This document shows, in pieces, positions 8,008 to 14,817 of a stretch of DNA of 29,832 bases. Location: the NCBI GenBank assembly GCA_038224615.1, contig JBBRFH010000008.1, positions 1 through 29,832 on the forward strand, given 5' to 3'. Within the stretch, counting starts at the first letter, position 1; each line of letters starts with the position of its first letter. The notes under the pieces were generated by a model. It was not told where the DNA came from and did no database searches. It saw only the letters and a list, made by a program, of their open reading frames with translations. The position numbers and the translations under genes were made by a program. This stretch comes from JBBRFH01 sp038224615. Lineage in GTDB: Bacteria; Planctomycetota; Phycisphaerae; Tepidisphaerales; Tepidisphaeraceae.

Positions 8008-8449
8008 CGGTCGCAATGCCGGTCGCAGGGCAATCGCATGTGCGCGTATCTAACCCGTCCCGCGAACTCGCGGGGGAGTGCTGGCGCGGGGGTTTCCGGG
8101 TCGCGCCGGCTTTGCACAACAAAATCTCGCTTCGGTCGCAAAGGGGCAAGCGACGTCCGTGTGGGTTAGTGGCATTGAATATTCGCTTGCGCCTTCGCGG
8201 GCTTTGATGTGCAAACGTCGGTCGCGCAGAAACGCCCCCACACCAACCCGGACCTACCGGAAGAGGGAGCCAGATGCACATGCGATCACCCTTGTCACAT
8301 CGACGACGGCCCATATTCGCTTCGTTGCGGGTGCGCGCAGGTCAATCGCCAACTCTTGCTTTCCCCGACGCTTGCGTGCTTGCGGGGGGGGCGTCTCTGT
8401 GCGAAAACCGCTAAGGGAAAGTAGCAACCGTAAACGCCGGGGATATCTC
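8008..8449. other. Intergenic stretch before the Por operon, no gene seen
   Basis: The open frames here are arginine/serine-rich, overlap the por start or the tRNA, and show no domains or ribosome binding sites. One small perfect hairpin, CCCGCG-aact-CGCGGG at 8059-8074, has no T-tract. No known RNA family was recognised. Confidence 0.45.
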
Positions 8450-8477
8450 TTGACGATTAAACAGGACGAGTTAGTCT
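8450..8477 (+). promoter_or_regulatory. Sigma70-like promoter for the Por operon
   Basis: TTGACG (8450-8455) is followed at 16 bases by TAGTCT (8472-8477). The -35 is a five-of-six match; the -10 is weak. An AGAGGA ribosome binding site (8489-8494) and the first start codon (8503) follow closely, leaving a leader of only about 20 bases. Confidence 0.45.
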
Positions 8478-8502
8478 CTTTTGAAGCAAGAGGATCATCT
8501 TC

Positions 8503-9102
8503 ATGTACGAAATTCGATTTCACGGACGCGGTGGGCAGGGTGTCGTTACCGCCGCTGAACTGCTGTCAATTGCCGCTTTTCACGAGGGCAAACACGCCCA
8601 GGCCTTTCCGTCCTTCGGCTCCGAGCGCATGGGTGCGCCGGTCGCCGCTTTCTGTCGCATCGACGACAAGGAAATCCGCTCCCGGGAACCCATTGCCACG
8701 CCCGACGCACTGATCATCCAGGACTCCTCGCTGACGCGTCAACCCGACCTGTTGACGGGTTTGAAGTCGACCAAGATTGTCTTGGTCAACACCCGGCTGA
8801 CGCTCGATGAGCTAAGAGCCGAGCAGCTCAAACTCAAGGTGGGAAAGCAACGGATTCTGTGCATCCCCGCGACTGAAATCGCGGTGGAACTGCTCAAACG
8901 CAATGTCCCCAACGTGATCATGCTCGCCGCGTTCTGCGCGATTACCGAGATCGTGCAGCTTGCGTCGCTGGAGCAGGCGGTGAAGGAAAAGTTCCCGGCG
9001 AAGATTGCAGACCTAAACATCCAGGCGGCCCGGCGTGCACAGCAATTGGTGCAGACGCAGGTCGCGGCGCTCAAGTCCGAGTTGGAGGTTTCCCATGTTT
9101 AA
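8503..9102 (+). CDS. porG: Pyruvate:ferredoxin oxidoreductase, gamma subunit
   Basis: A 199-residue gamma (domain III) subunit of the 2-oxoacid:acceptor oxidoreductase family. It begins MYEIRFHGRGGQGVVTAAELL, the hallmark GRGGQG-VVTAAE opening of this family, and continues with AQAFPSFGSERMGAPVAAFCRI. In the holoenzyme it helps bind coenzyme A. The C-terminal tail is helical and rich in Gln/Ala (AARRAQQLVQTQVAAL). AGAGGA lies 8 bases upstream of the ATG. It is the first gene of a tight operon; its last 8 bases overlap the alpha start. The subunit type is certain. Pyruvate rather than another 2-oxoacid is inferred from the alpha subunit. Confidence 0.93.
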   Translation: MYEIRFHGRGGQGVVTAAELLSIAAFHEGKHAQAFPSFGSERMGAPVAAFCRIDDKEIRSREPIATPDALIIQDSSLTRQPDLLTGLKSTKIVLVNTRLTLDELRAEQLKLKVGKQRILCIPATEIAVELLKRNVPNVIMLAAFCAITEIVQLASLEQAVKEKFPAKIADLNIQAARRAQQLVQTQVAALKSELEVSHV

Positions 9103-10369
9103 GCAAATCGAAGGATCAATGGCGGTCGCGGAATCGGTCGCGCTGTGCCGGCCGGAAGTCATCAGTTGTTACCCGATCACGCCTCAGACGCACATCGTCG
9201 AGGGTCTGTCGGCGATGGTGAAAAGCGGCAAGCTGCAGCCGTGCGAGTACATGACCGTCGAGAGCGAGTTTGCCGCCCTTAGCGCCCTGATCGGCGCCAG
9301 TGCCGCCGGCGCCCGCACCTATACTGCCACCAGCTCGCAAGGCCTGTTGTACATGGCCGAGGCACTGTGGAACGCCAGCGGACTGGGACTGCCGATCGTC
9401 ATGACCGACGGCAACCGCGCCATCGGCGGCCCGATCAACATCTGGAACGATCACTCCGACACCATGTCGATGCGCGACTGCGGCTGGATCCAGCTCCACG
9501 CCGCCACCAACCAGGAAGCGGTCGACCTTCACATCCAGGCGTATCGCCTTGCCGAAGAGCTGTCGATTCCCGTGATGGTCTGCGTGGACGGTTTCATCCT
9601 CACGCACGCCTACGAGCGGGTCAGCATTCCGAGCCAGGCGGAAGTCGACGATTTCCTTCCCAAGTACGAGCCGACCCAACTGCTCGACCCGGCCGACCCG
9701 GTGTCGATCGGTGCGATGGTGGGCCCGGACGCGTACATGGAAGTTCGCTATCTGCTGCACCACAAGCACCTGCAGGCACTCGACGTGCTGCCGCGGCTGG
9801 CGCAGGAATTCAGCGATCACTTCGACCGTCACACCGGCGGGCTTGTCACGCCTTACCGCTGCGAGGGCGCGGAGACGATCGTCGTCGCGCTCGGCTCGCT
9901 CAACGGCACGATCGAAGAAGCCGTTGATGACTTGCGCGACGCCGGCGAAAAGATCGGCAGCGTGAAGATCACCAGCTTCCGCCCGTTCCCGCTCAAGGCG
10001 CTGCGAACCGTGCTGCGGGGTGCCAAGCGCATCGTCGTGATGGAGAAATACCTTGCCCCCGGCCTTGGCGGCATCCTGGCGAGCAACATCCGCATGGCGC
10101 TGCGCGGCATGAACCGTCCGGTCGATACCGTCGTCTGCGGTCTGGGCGGCCGGCCGATTCCGAAGAAGTCGGTCATCGAGGTGCTGAAAAAAGCGCACGA
10201 CGACAAGCTCGAGGAGCCGCATTTCCTCGACATGAACTGGCCGGCGATCGAGCGCGAGCTCAAGCGTCAAAAGACGACGCGCCGCAGCGGCCCGGCGGCC
10301 GAGCGAATGATGTACGAACTGCTCATGGCCACCTACGCCGGCGAAGAAGAATTACACGGCACCGACTGA
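9095..10369 (+). CDS. porA: Pyruvate:ferredoxin oxidoreductase, alpha subunit
   Basis: A 424-residue alpha subunit (domains I and II). The open frame extends upstream to 9035, but the true start is the ATG at 9095: the protein then begins MFKQIEGSMAVAESV as family members do, and GGAGG lies 6 bases before it, inside the end of the gamma gene. YPITPQT (26-32) is the substrate-pocket motif of this family. NRAIGGPINIWNDHSD (107-122) is the form found in pyruvate synthases and contrasts with 2-oxoglutarate (Kor) enzymes. The C-terminal part carries VVALGSLNGTIEEAVDDLRDAGEKIG, the transketolase-C-like domain II. With beta it oxidises pyruvate plus CoA to acetyl-CoA and CO2, passing electrons to ferredoxin, or runs in reverse. 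Substrate assignment is by motif only. Confidence 0.93.
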   Translation: MFKQIEGSMAVAESVALCRPEVISCYPITPQTHIVEGLSAMVKSGKLQPCEYMTVESEFAALSALIGASAAGARTYTATSSQGLLYMAEALWNASGLGLPIVMTDGNRAIGGPINIWNDHSDTMSMRDCGWIQLHAATNQEAVDLHIQAYRLAEELSIPVMVCVDGFILTHAYERVSIPSQAEVDDFLPKYEPTQLLDPADPVSIGAMVGPDAYMEVRYLLHHKHLQALDVLPRLAQEFSDHFDRHTGGLVTPYRCEGAETIVVALGSLNGTIEEAVDDLRDAGEKIGSVKITSFRPFPLKALRTVLRGAKRIVVMEKYLAPGLGGILASNIRMALRGMNRPVDTVVCGLGGRPIPKKSVIEVLKKAHDDKLEEPHFLDMNWPAIERELKRQKTTRRSGPAAERMMYELLMATYAGEEELHGTD

Positions 10370-10404
10370 TCCAGACCTCAACCCGAGAGGCTGGGAGGCA
10401 CACT

Positions 10405-11424
10405 ATGCGTGAACACACCAAGTTCTATCAAACCGGCACCTTCACGGTGGGCAACCGCCTGCTCGATGAAGGGCATCGCAGTCTGCAATCGGATGCAGAC
10501 CGCACCAATTCGCTTTCGTGCGGACACCGCGCGTGTCAGGGATGCGGCGAGGCGCTGGGTGCCCGCTACGCCATCGACGCCGCAATGCGCGCCACCAACG
10601 GGCAGTTGCTCATCGCCAACGCGACCGGCTGTCTCGAGGTCTTCTCGACGCCGTACCCGCAGAGCAGTTGGCAGGTGCCGTGGCTGCACTCGCTGTTCGC
10701 CAATGCCTCCAGCGTCGGCGCCGGCATCTCGGCGGCGCTTAAGTCCAAGGGCAAGAACAACGTCCGCGTCATCGCCCAGGGCGGCGACGGCGCGACGGTC
10801 GACATCGGCTTTGGCTGTCTGTCAGGCATGTTTGAGCGCAACGATGACGTGCTCTACATCTGCTACGACAACGAAGCGTACATGAACACCGGCGTGCAGC
10901 GCTCCGGGTCAACGCCTCCTCGCGCCACCACCGCGACCACGCAGGCGGTCGGTCCCAAGCCGGGCAACCCATTCGGCACCGGCAAGAACCTCCCGCGCCT
11001 CGCGATGGCGCATGGCATCCCGTATGTCGCCACCGCGTCTGTCGCCGACCTTCATGATCTCGAAGCGAAGGTCACCAAGGCGATGGAATTCCGTGGTGCC
11101 CGCTATCTGCATGTCCATGTGCCGTGCCCGCTCGGGTGGGGCAGTGATCCGGCCAAGACCATCCTGATGGCGCGGCTAGCGGTCGAGAGCGGACTATTCC
11201 CGCTGTTTGAAGCCGAGTACGGACGTGTCACGACCCGCCGAAAGCTCCGCAAGCGAGTGCCGGTCGACGAATATCTTAAGCAGCAGAAGCGCTTCGCGCA
11301 CCTGTTCGGCGCCAAAGGCGACGAGGAGGCGATCGCGGCGATTCAGCGCATCGCCGACGACAACATCGAGCACTATCGCCTCGATGAGACCGCCGAACTC
11401 GCAGCCAACGTTTTGCGCATCTAG
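10405..11424 (+). CDS. porB: Pyruvate:ferredoxin oxidoreductase, beta subunit (TPP-binding)
   Basis: A 339-residue beta subunit that binds thiamine diphosphate and a [4Fe-4S] cluster. Candidate cluster ligands are C44 and C47 in HRACQGCGE, C76 in NATGCLE and C241 in HVPCPLGW, the usual spacing in PorB. The TPP/Mg motif is GGDGATVDIGFG (127-138), extended by YDNEAYMNTGVQRSGSTP (154-171), which is typical of pyruvate enzymes. GGGAGG lies 6 bases before the ATG, and the gene begins 35 bases after alpha. The C-terminal helix after FGAKGDEEAI is normal for the family. A short palindromic repeat starts immediately at the stop codon, before the fourth operon gene. Confidence 0.94.
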   Translation: MREHTKFYQTGTFTVGNRLLDEGHRSLQSDADRTNSLSCGHRACQGCGEALGARYAIDAAMRATNGQLLIANATGCLEVFSTPYPQSSWQVPWLHSLFANASSVGAGISAALKSKGKNNVRVIAQGGDGATVDIGFGCLSGMFERNDDVLYICYDNEAYMNTGVQRSGSTPPRATTATTQAVGPKPGNPFGTGKNLPRLAMAHGIPYVATASVADLHDLEAKVTKAMEFRGARYLHVHVPCPLGWGSDPAKTILMARLAVESGLFPLFEAEYGRVTTRRKLRKRVPVDEYLKQQKRFAHLFGAKGDEEAIAAIQRIADDNIEHYRLDETAELAANVLRI

Positions 11425-11445
11425 TAGGGTGCGATTTATCGCACC
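11424..11445. repeat. Single 18-base palindrome of the GTAGGGTG family, inside the Por operon
   Basis: GTAGGGTGCGATTTATCGCACC; the core GGTGCGAT-TT-ATCGCACC (11428-11445) is a perfect 8+2+8 hairpin. It begins at the last base of porB. It shares the GTAGGGTG lead and layout with the repeats at 13894-13962 and 14522-14600, with a GCGAT arm instead of GGGAT. As RNA it could tune the porB/downstream expression ratio. Confidence 0.7.
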
Positions 11446-11487
11446 GCGTACCGACGTCAGCCGTCGGAAGCCCGAGGAGTAGTAGTC

Positions 11488-13119
11488 ATGGATCATCCCT
11501 TCGCAATCACCCTCGACCCGGATACCGGTCGCGAGAACCTCACCGGCGCCTGGCGGACCAAGCGCCCGATCTATGGCAGCAAGATGCCGCCTTGCAATCA
11601 CGCGTGCCCGGCCGGTGAGAACATTCAGGAATGGCTTTACTGGGCCGAGGAAGGCGAGTACGAGCAGGCGTGGCGCGCATTGGTGCGCGACAACCCGCTG
11701 GCTGCCATCCACGGACGCATCTGCTATCACCCCTGCGAGGACTCCTGCAATCGCGGCCGACTCGATCAGACCGTCAGTATTCATGCCGTCGAACGGTTCC
11801 TCGGCGATCTCGCGAACAAGAACGGATGGGTCGTCGCGCCCGGCAAGGACACGAGCAAGAAGGTAATGGTCGTCGGTTCCGGGCCGAGCGGGCTTTCATG
11901 CGCGTATCACCTGCGCAAGATGGGACACGCCGTCCACGTCTACGAAGCCATGCCGCGACTGGGCGGGATGCTTCGCTACGGGATCCCTGCGTATCGGCTT
12001 CCGCGCGATGTCCTCGATGCGGATATCGAGCGCCTGTCGAAGATGGGCATCATCTTCAAGACCAACGAGAAAATCACCGACATCAAGGAACCGCTCGAGT
12101 GGGAGCAATTTGACGCCTGCTTCCTCGCGATCGGCGCTCACAAGAGCAAGCACGTGAACATCCCGGCCCGTGAGGCCGGCAAGATCATGGACGCCGTCAG
12201 CTTCCTGCGCGATGCGTCCGAAACCCCGCTCAACGCCGTCACCAAAGTCGGCCGACGCGTTGCGGTCTATGGCGGCGGCAACACGGCGATGGACGCGGCC
12301 CGCACGGCGCTGCGCATGGGTGCCGAGGAAACCGTCATCATCTATCGTCGCGATCAGAAAATGATGCCCGCGCATCAGTCCGAACTCGACGAAGCACTCG
12401 AGGAAGGCGTGCGCGTCCAGTGGCTCAGCACCATCAAGGAAATGGACGGCGAGGATATCGAAATCGAGCTTATGGAACTCGATGCCAAGGGCTTCCCGCA
12501 GCCGACCGGAAAGTTTGAGAAAGTGAAGGCGGACACGCTTATCCTCGCGCTCGGACAGGACAGCGAGTCAGACTTCCTCCGCAATCTGCCCGGCATCGAA
12601 ATCAGCAAGGACGGCGTCGTCAAAATCGACGAGCACATGATGACCGGCTACCGCGGCCTGTTCGCCGGCGGCGATATGGTGCCGTCGCAGCGTACGGCGG
12701 CGATCGCCGTCGGGCACGGAAAGAAGGCCGCACGCAATATCGACGCCTTCCTCCGCGGGTCCAGCTACGAACCCAGGCCCAAGAATCCGCTCGCGCTCTT
12801 TGAAAGCCTCAATACGTGGTACTACACCGACGCGCCCAGGAGCATTCAGCCGGTGCTCGACAACCTGCGTCGCCTCGACAGCTTCGACGAGACCGTCGGC
12901 GGACTCGACGAGGAAACCGCGCTCTACGAGGCCCGCCGCTGCCTGTCCTGCGGCAACTGCCTCGGCTGCGACAACTGCTACGGCGTCTGCCCGGACAACG
13001 CCATTCGCAAGCTGGATACCGGCACGTTCGAGGTCAAGCTCGACTACTGCAAGGGCTGCGGCATCTGCGTCGAAGAATGCCCGACCGGCTGCATGGACAT
13101 GGTCCGCGAGCCGGAATAA
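11488..13119 (+). CDS. GltD/NfnL-like FAD-NAD(P)H oxidoreductase fused to a 2[4Fe-4S] ferredoxin domain
   Basis: A 543-residue iron-sulfur flavoprotein and last gene of the Por operon. Residues 30-110 form the GltD/DPYD-type N-terminal Fe-S domain (C36, C40, C79, C83, C87). GSGPSGLSCAYHLRKMG (130-146) binds FAD and YGGGNTAMDAARTALRMGAE (261-280) binds NAD(P)H. LFAGGDMVPSQRTAAIAVGHG (391-411) closes the FAD site. The C-terminal residues 482-543 hold a cysteine-dense ferredoxin domain: C485, C488, C491, C494, C497 and C501, then C521, C524, C527, C531 and C535. The core resembles the glutamate synthase small subunit, NfnL/NfnB and DsrL. No separate delta (PorD) ferredoxin exists here, so this domain probably replaces it and links Por to NAD(P)H. 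GAGGAG lies 8 bases before the ATG. The N-terminal motifs argue against true glutamate synthase, as no gltB is adjacent. Confidence 0.88.
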   Translation: MDHPFAITLDPDTGRENLTGAWRTKRPIYGSKMPPCNHACPAGENIQEWLYWAEEGEYEQAWRALVRDNPLAAIHGRICYHPCEDSCNRGRLDQTVSIHAVERFLGDLANKNGWVVAPGKDTSKKVMVVGSGPSGLSCAYHLRKMGHAVHVYEAMPRLGGMLRYGIPAYRLPRDVLDADIERLSKMGIIFKTNEKITDIKEPLEWEQFDACFLAIGAHKSKHVNIPAREAGKIMDAVSFLRDASETPLNAVTKVGRRVAVYGGGNTAMDAARTALRMGAEETVIIYRRDQKMMPAHQSELDEALEEGVRVQWLSTIKEMDGEDIEIELMELDAKGFPQPTGKFEKVKADTLILALGQDSESDFLRNLPGIEISKDGVVKIDEHMMTGYRGLFAGGDMVPSQRTAAIAVGHGKKAARNIDAFLRGSSYEPRPKNPLALFESLNTWYYTDAPRSIQPVLDNLRRLDSFDETVGGLDEETALYEARRCLSCGNCLGCDNCYGVCPDNAIRKLDTGTFEVKLDYCKGCGICVEECPTGCMDMVREPE

Positions 13120-13425
13120 TACGCACCCGGCGTGAGCCGCGCGACCGCGCCGGCGATCGGACCGCAGAGCACGTCGCGCCCCGGAGACGGTCCGGGGAAG
13201 GAGGCGCTACACGATAAAGTCTTGAGCCGCGTCAGATTGATTTCGCCGACCGTCAGGCGGATGATAACGCCGGTGAAGACGGTACGCGGCCATGCACCTA
13301 AAGACTCCCGACCGCTTATCCACCCCCGACGGGATCGTGATTAGTTGCGACTCGAACGAGAATGAATAGATACGTCCCCTTCAGTTGATTCCGGTGCCCG
13401 GCCGGCCGTTGAATGCTGACCCGTT
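13120..13425. other. Intergenic stretch after the Por operon
   Basis: No credible gene. It contains a perfect 7-base-pair hairpin, CCCCGGA-gacgg-TCCGGGG at 13179-13197, with no T-tract, about 60 bases past the last Por-operon stop. This could be a 3' end structure. The small open frame at 13132-13344 has no recognisable content. Confidence 0.4.
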
Positions 13426-13809
13426 ATGCCTCGGAAGACGAAACTCATTTTCGCGGGCAGCCTCGGTGCGATCGCCCTGCTGATCGCGATCGGTGTGTTC
13501 ATCGGCGTGCCTGCGTTGCAGCCGGGCGTCCTAGTCATCGTGAAGAACTCGGACCCCGCCCCGATCACAAATGTACAAGTCTTCGTCGGGGGCAAAGTAC
13601 TTAACCTTGGCACGATCGCGCCGGGAGCGACGGAGAGCGGACGCGCAATCCCCTCCGCTGACTCCGATGTGTCGATTCAGTACGTTGACGCGTCGGGGGC
13701 GAAGCAGTCCGTGCGTGTGGACACTTACGTCACCGGGGGCCTCCGCGGACGAGTCGATGTTGAAGTCCGGGGCGGGTCCCTCGTCAGCTCGCGCGTCAGA
13801 CTCCATTGA
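13426..13809 (+). CDS. Single-pass membrane protein with a small extracytoplasmic beta domain, unknown function
   Basis: 127 residues. The basic start MPRKTK is followed by LIFAGSLGAIALLIAIGVFIGVPAL (7-31), one clear transmembrane helix or uncleaved signal anchor. The rest should lie outside the cytoplasm. It alternates short beta-strand-like segments (VLVIVKNSDPAPITNVQVFVGG, then SVRVDTYVTGGLRGRVDVEVRGG) with glycine/proline turns, suggesting a small beta-sandwich. No cysteines and no catalytic motif are seen. No Shine-Dalgarno is visible before the ATG. It is followed at once by the palindromic repeat cluster. I recognise no family. Confidence 0.6.
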   Translation: MPRKTKLIFAGSLGAIALLIAIGVFIGVPALQPGVLVIVKNSDPAPITNVQVFVGGKVLNLGTIAPGATESGRAIPSADSDVSIQYVDASGAKQSVRVDTYVTGGLRGRVDVEVRGGSLVSSRVRLH

Positions 13810-13846
13810 AGGCGACGCGGCCGAGGCATAACCCGCCGCTGGAGCC

Positions 13847-13890
13847 GGGTGCCACGGATCGGATGTGCCCATCAGACCTGTGCCTTACAG
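13847..13890. repeat. Degenerate copy of the GGTGCCACAGGTC repeat family
   Basis: Contains GGGTGCCACGGATC at the left and AGACCTGTGCC at the right, matching the arms of the complete element at 14411-14502, which carries GGGTGCCACAGGTC and AGACCTGTGC. The central part is shorter and the arms no longer pair well, so it looks like a decayed or partial copy. It abuts the GTAGGGTGGG element at 13894. Confidence 0.6.
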
Positions 13891-13893
13891 TCT

Positions 13894-13962
13894 GTAGGGT
13901 GGGATTCATCCCACCGTTGCCGTCGGATGCGAATGAAGCCGGTGGGTTGAAACCCACCCTAC
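13894..13962. repeat. Paired palindromic repeat, GTAGGGTGGG family
   Basis: Two 18-base perfect palindromes, GGTGGGAT-TC-ATCCCACC (13898-13915) and GGTGGGTT-GA-AACCCACC (13941-13958), flank a 25-base spacer. The outermost 10 bases, GTAGGGTGGG and CCCACCCTAC, are also perfect inverted repeats, so the unit can fold as one long cruciform or as two hairpins. Same family as 14522-14600 and the half-unit at 11424. REP/BIME-like architecture. Confidence 0.85.
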
Positions 13963-14024
13963 GAAACTCGCTAAAATTCGAAGGTGGTTTGGGCGCGGCC
14001 GCGGCCGCTGAACGGATTTACGTT

Positions 14025-14375
14025 ATGCAGCAGCACGAGACCATCCCGACTCTCGATTACCGCGTGGGGGATGGCGCTCCGGTTCGATGGGGACGTACCG
14101 TGGCACTGGCAATGGTCCTGGGACTGGCGTCCGGCCTGGCGTGGCTCGTCGTCGGTGAGTGGTTGGATGGTCCGCTTGGAAACGAGGTGGCTTGGTTCGT
14201 CTGCCCGCTGGCGTTTCCCCTGGCGCTTAGCCTTTTGGCGTCGCTATGGGCGCGTCGCCACTGGCGGATCTCTCTGGCCCAGGGCGTCACGTTCGTGGGC
14301 TGCTTCTATGCGGCGCACTTGTTGCCACTGGCCGTCGTTATTGCGCCCTATTACTTCGGCGGGGTTTCGCCCTAA
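14025..14375 (+). CDS. Three-helix membrane protein, unknown function
   Basis: 116 residues starting MQQHETIPTLDYRVGDG. The open frame runs upstream to 13806, but that part is a translation of the palindromic repeat (reading CRVGFIPP), so I place the start at the ATG at 14025. Three hydrophobic helices are seen: TVALAMVLGLASGLAWLVVG (25-44), VAWFVCPLAFPLALSLLASLW (55-75) and GVTFVGCFYAAHLLPLAVVIA (87-107). RRHWR after helix 2 suggests a cytoplasmic loop there. No Shine-Dalgarno is visible. It is bracketed by palindromic repeats on both sides. No family is recognised. Confidence 0.6.
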   Translation: MQQHETIPTLDYRVGDGAPVRWGRTVALAMVLGLASGLAWLVVGEWLDGPLGNEVAWFVCPLAFPLALSLLASLWARRHWRISLAQGVTFVGCFYAAHLLPLAVVIAPYYFGGVSP

Positions 14376-14410
14376 TGTCGAGGTCTCCGGAGCGTATATG
14401 GTGGGCTGCC

Positions 14411-14502
14411 GGGTGCCACAGGTCGCTGGTACTTCAGAGACCTGTGCGATCGACGCTCGCATCAGGCACAGGTCTGGCGAGTACGCCCGACCTGTGGCAC
14501 CC
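14411..14502. repeat. Composite palindromic repeat, GGTGCCACAGGTC family
   Basis: Outer arms GGGTGCCACAGGTC (14411-14424) and GACCTGTGGCACCC (14489-14502) are a perfect 14-base inverted repeat. Inside, AGACCTGTGC (14438-14447) and GCACAGGTCT (14466-14475) form a second perfect 10-base inverted repeat. CAGGTC/GACCTG hairpins can also form on each flank. Multiple nested stems in about 90 bases are typical of mobile palindromic (REP/MITE-like) units. Confidence 0.85.
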
Positions 14503-14521
14503 AACGCCGTGCGCGGGTTTC

Positions 14522-14600
14522 AGTGGTGCAGGGTGGGATTCATCCCACCATCGCTTGCCGTTGCGCGATCGTGGTGGGATGAATCCCACCCTACACCACT
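14522..14600. repeat. Near-perfect 28-base inverted repeat, GTAGGGTGGG family
   Basis: The left arm (14522-14549, starting AGTGGTGCAGGGTGGG) and right arm (14573-14600, ending CCCACCCTACACCACT) match at 27 of 28 positions around a 23-base spacer. Each arm itself contains the palindrome GGTGGGATTCATCCCACC or GGTGGGATGAATCCCACC. The two arms are nearly identical in sequence, so the unit is young or under selection to keep pairing. It lies 220 bases before the radical SAM gene. Confidence 0.88.
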
Positions 14601-14817
14601 TCATGCGTCGGCGGATCATGTGGGTCTCGCGCCGGACGGGTATGAGAATGCGTCGAGGGGGCTGAAGCAGCCGAGCGTCCGCCTGTCCCGCTGTTGTGTC
14701 GCAGGGGCGGATAGATGCGCTGTTGTCTGTGATCGGTCTGATATCGTATCGGTTTGCGCGGATCCCCGATTGGGGGGGTGACGCGCCGAATGGCTGTATA
14801 CGATTTCAGAAGGCGCG

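Noticed and set aside
8059..8074. CCCGCG-aact-CGCGGG hairpin
   Set aside because: Perfect but short and without a T-tract; no gene ends there.
7746..8169. Open frames on both strands across tRNA-Leu
   Set aside because: They read through a clear tRNA and its terminator.
8078..8713. 211-codon open frame overlapping the start of the Por operon
   Set aside because: Runs out of frame into porG and is low complexity (Arg/Ser/Pro); no ribosome binding site.
9116..10270. 384-codon minus-strand open frame inside porA
   Set aside because: Shadow of porA; composition is His/Arg/Asp-rich without domain signal.
13995..14009. Short GCGGCC tandem run
   Set aside because: Two units only; ordinary in GC-rich intergenic DNA.
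13806..14024. N-terminal extension of the three-helix membrane protein
   Set aside because: It is translated palindromic repeat (CRVGFIPP-type peptide) and gives no domain; the start at 14025 is better.
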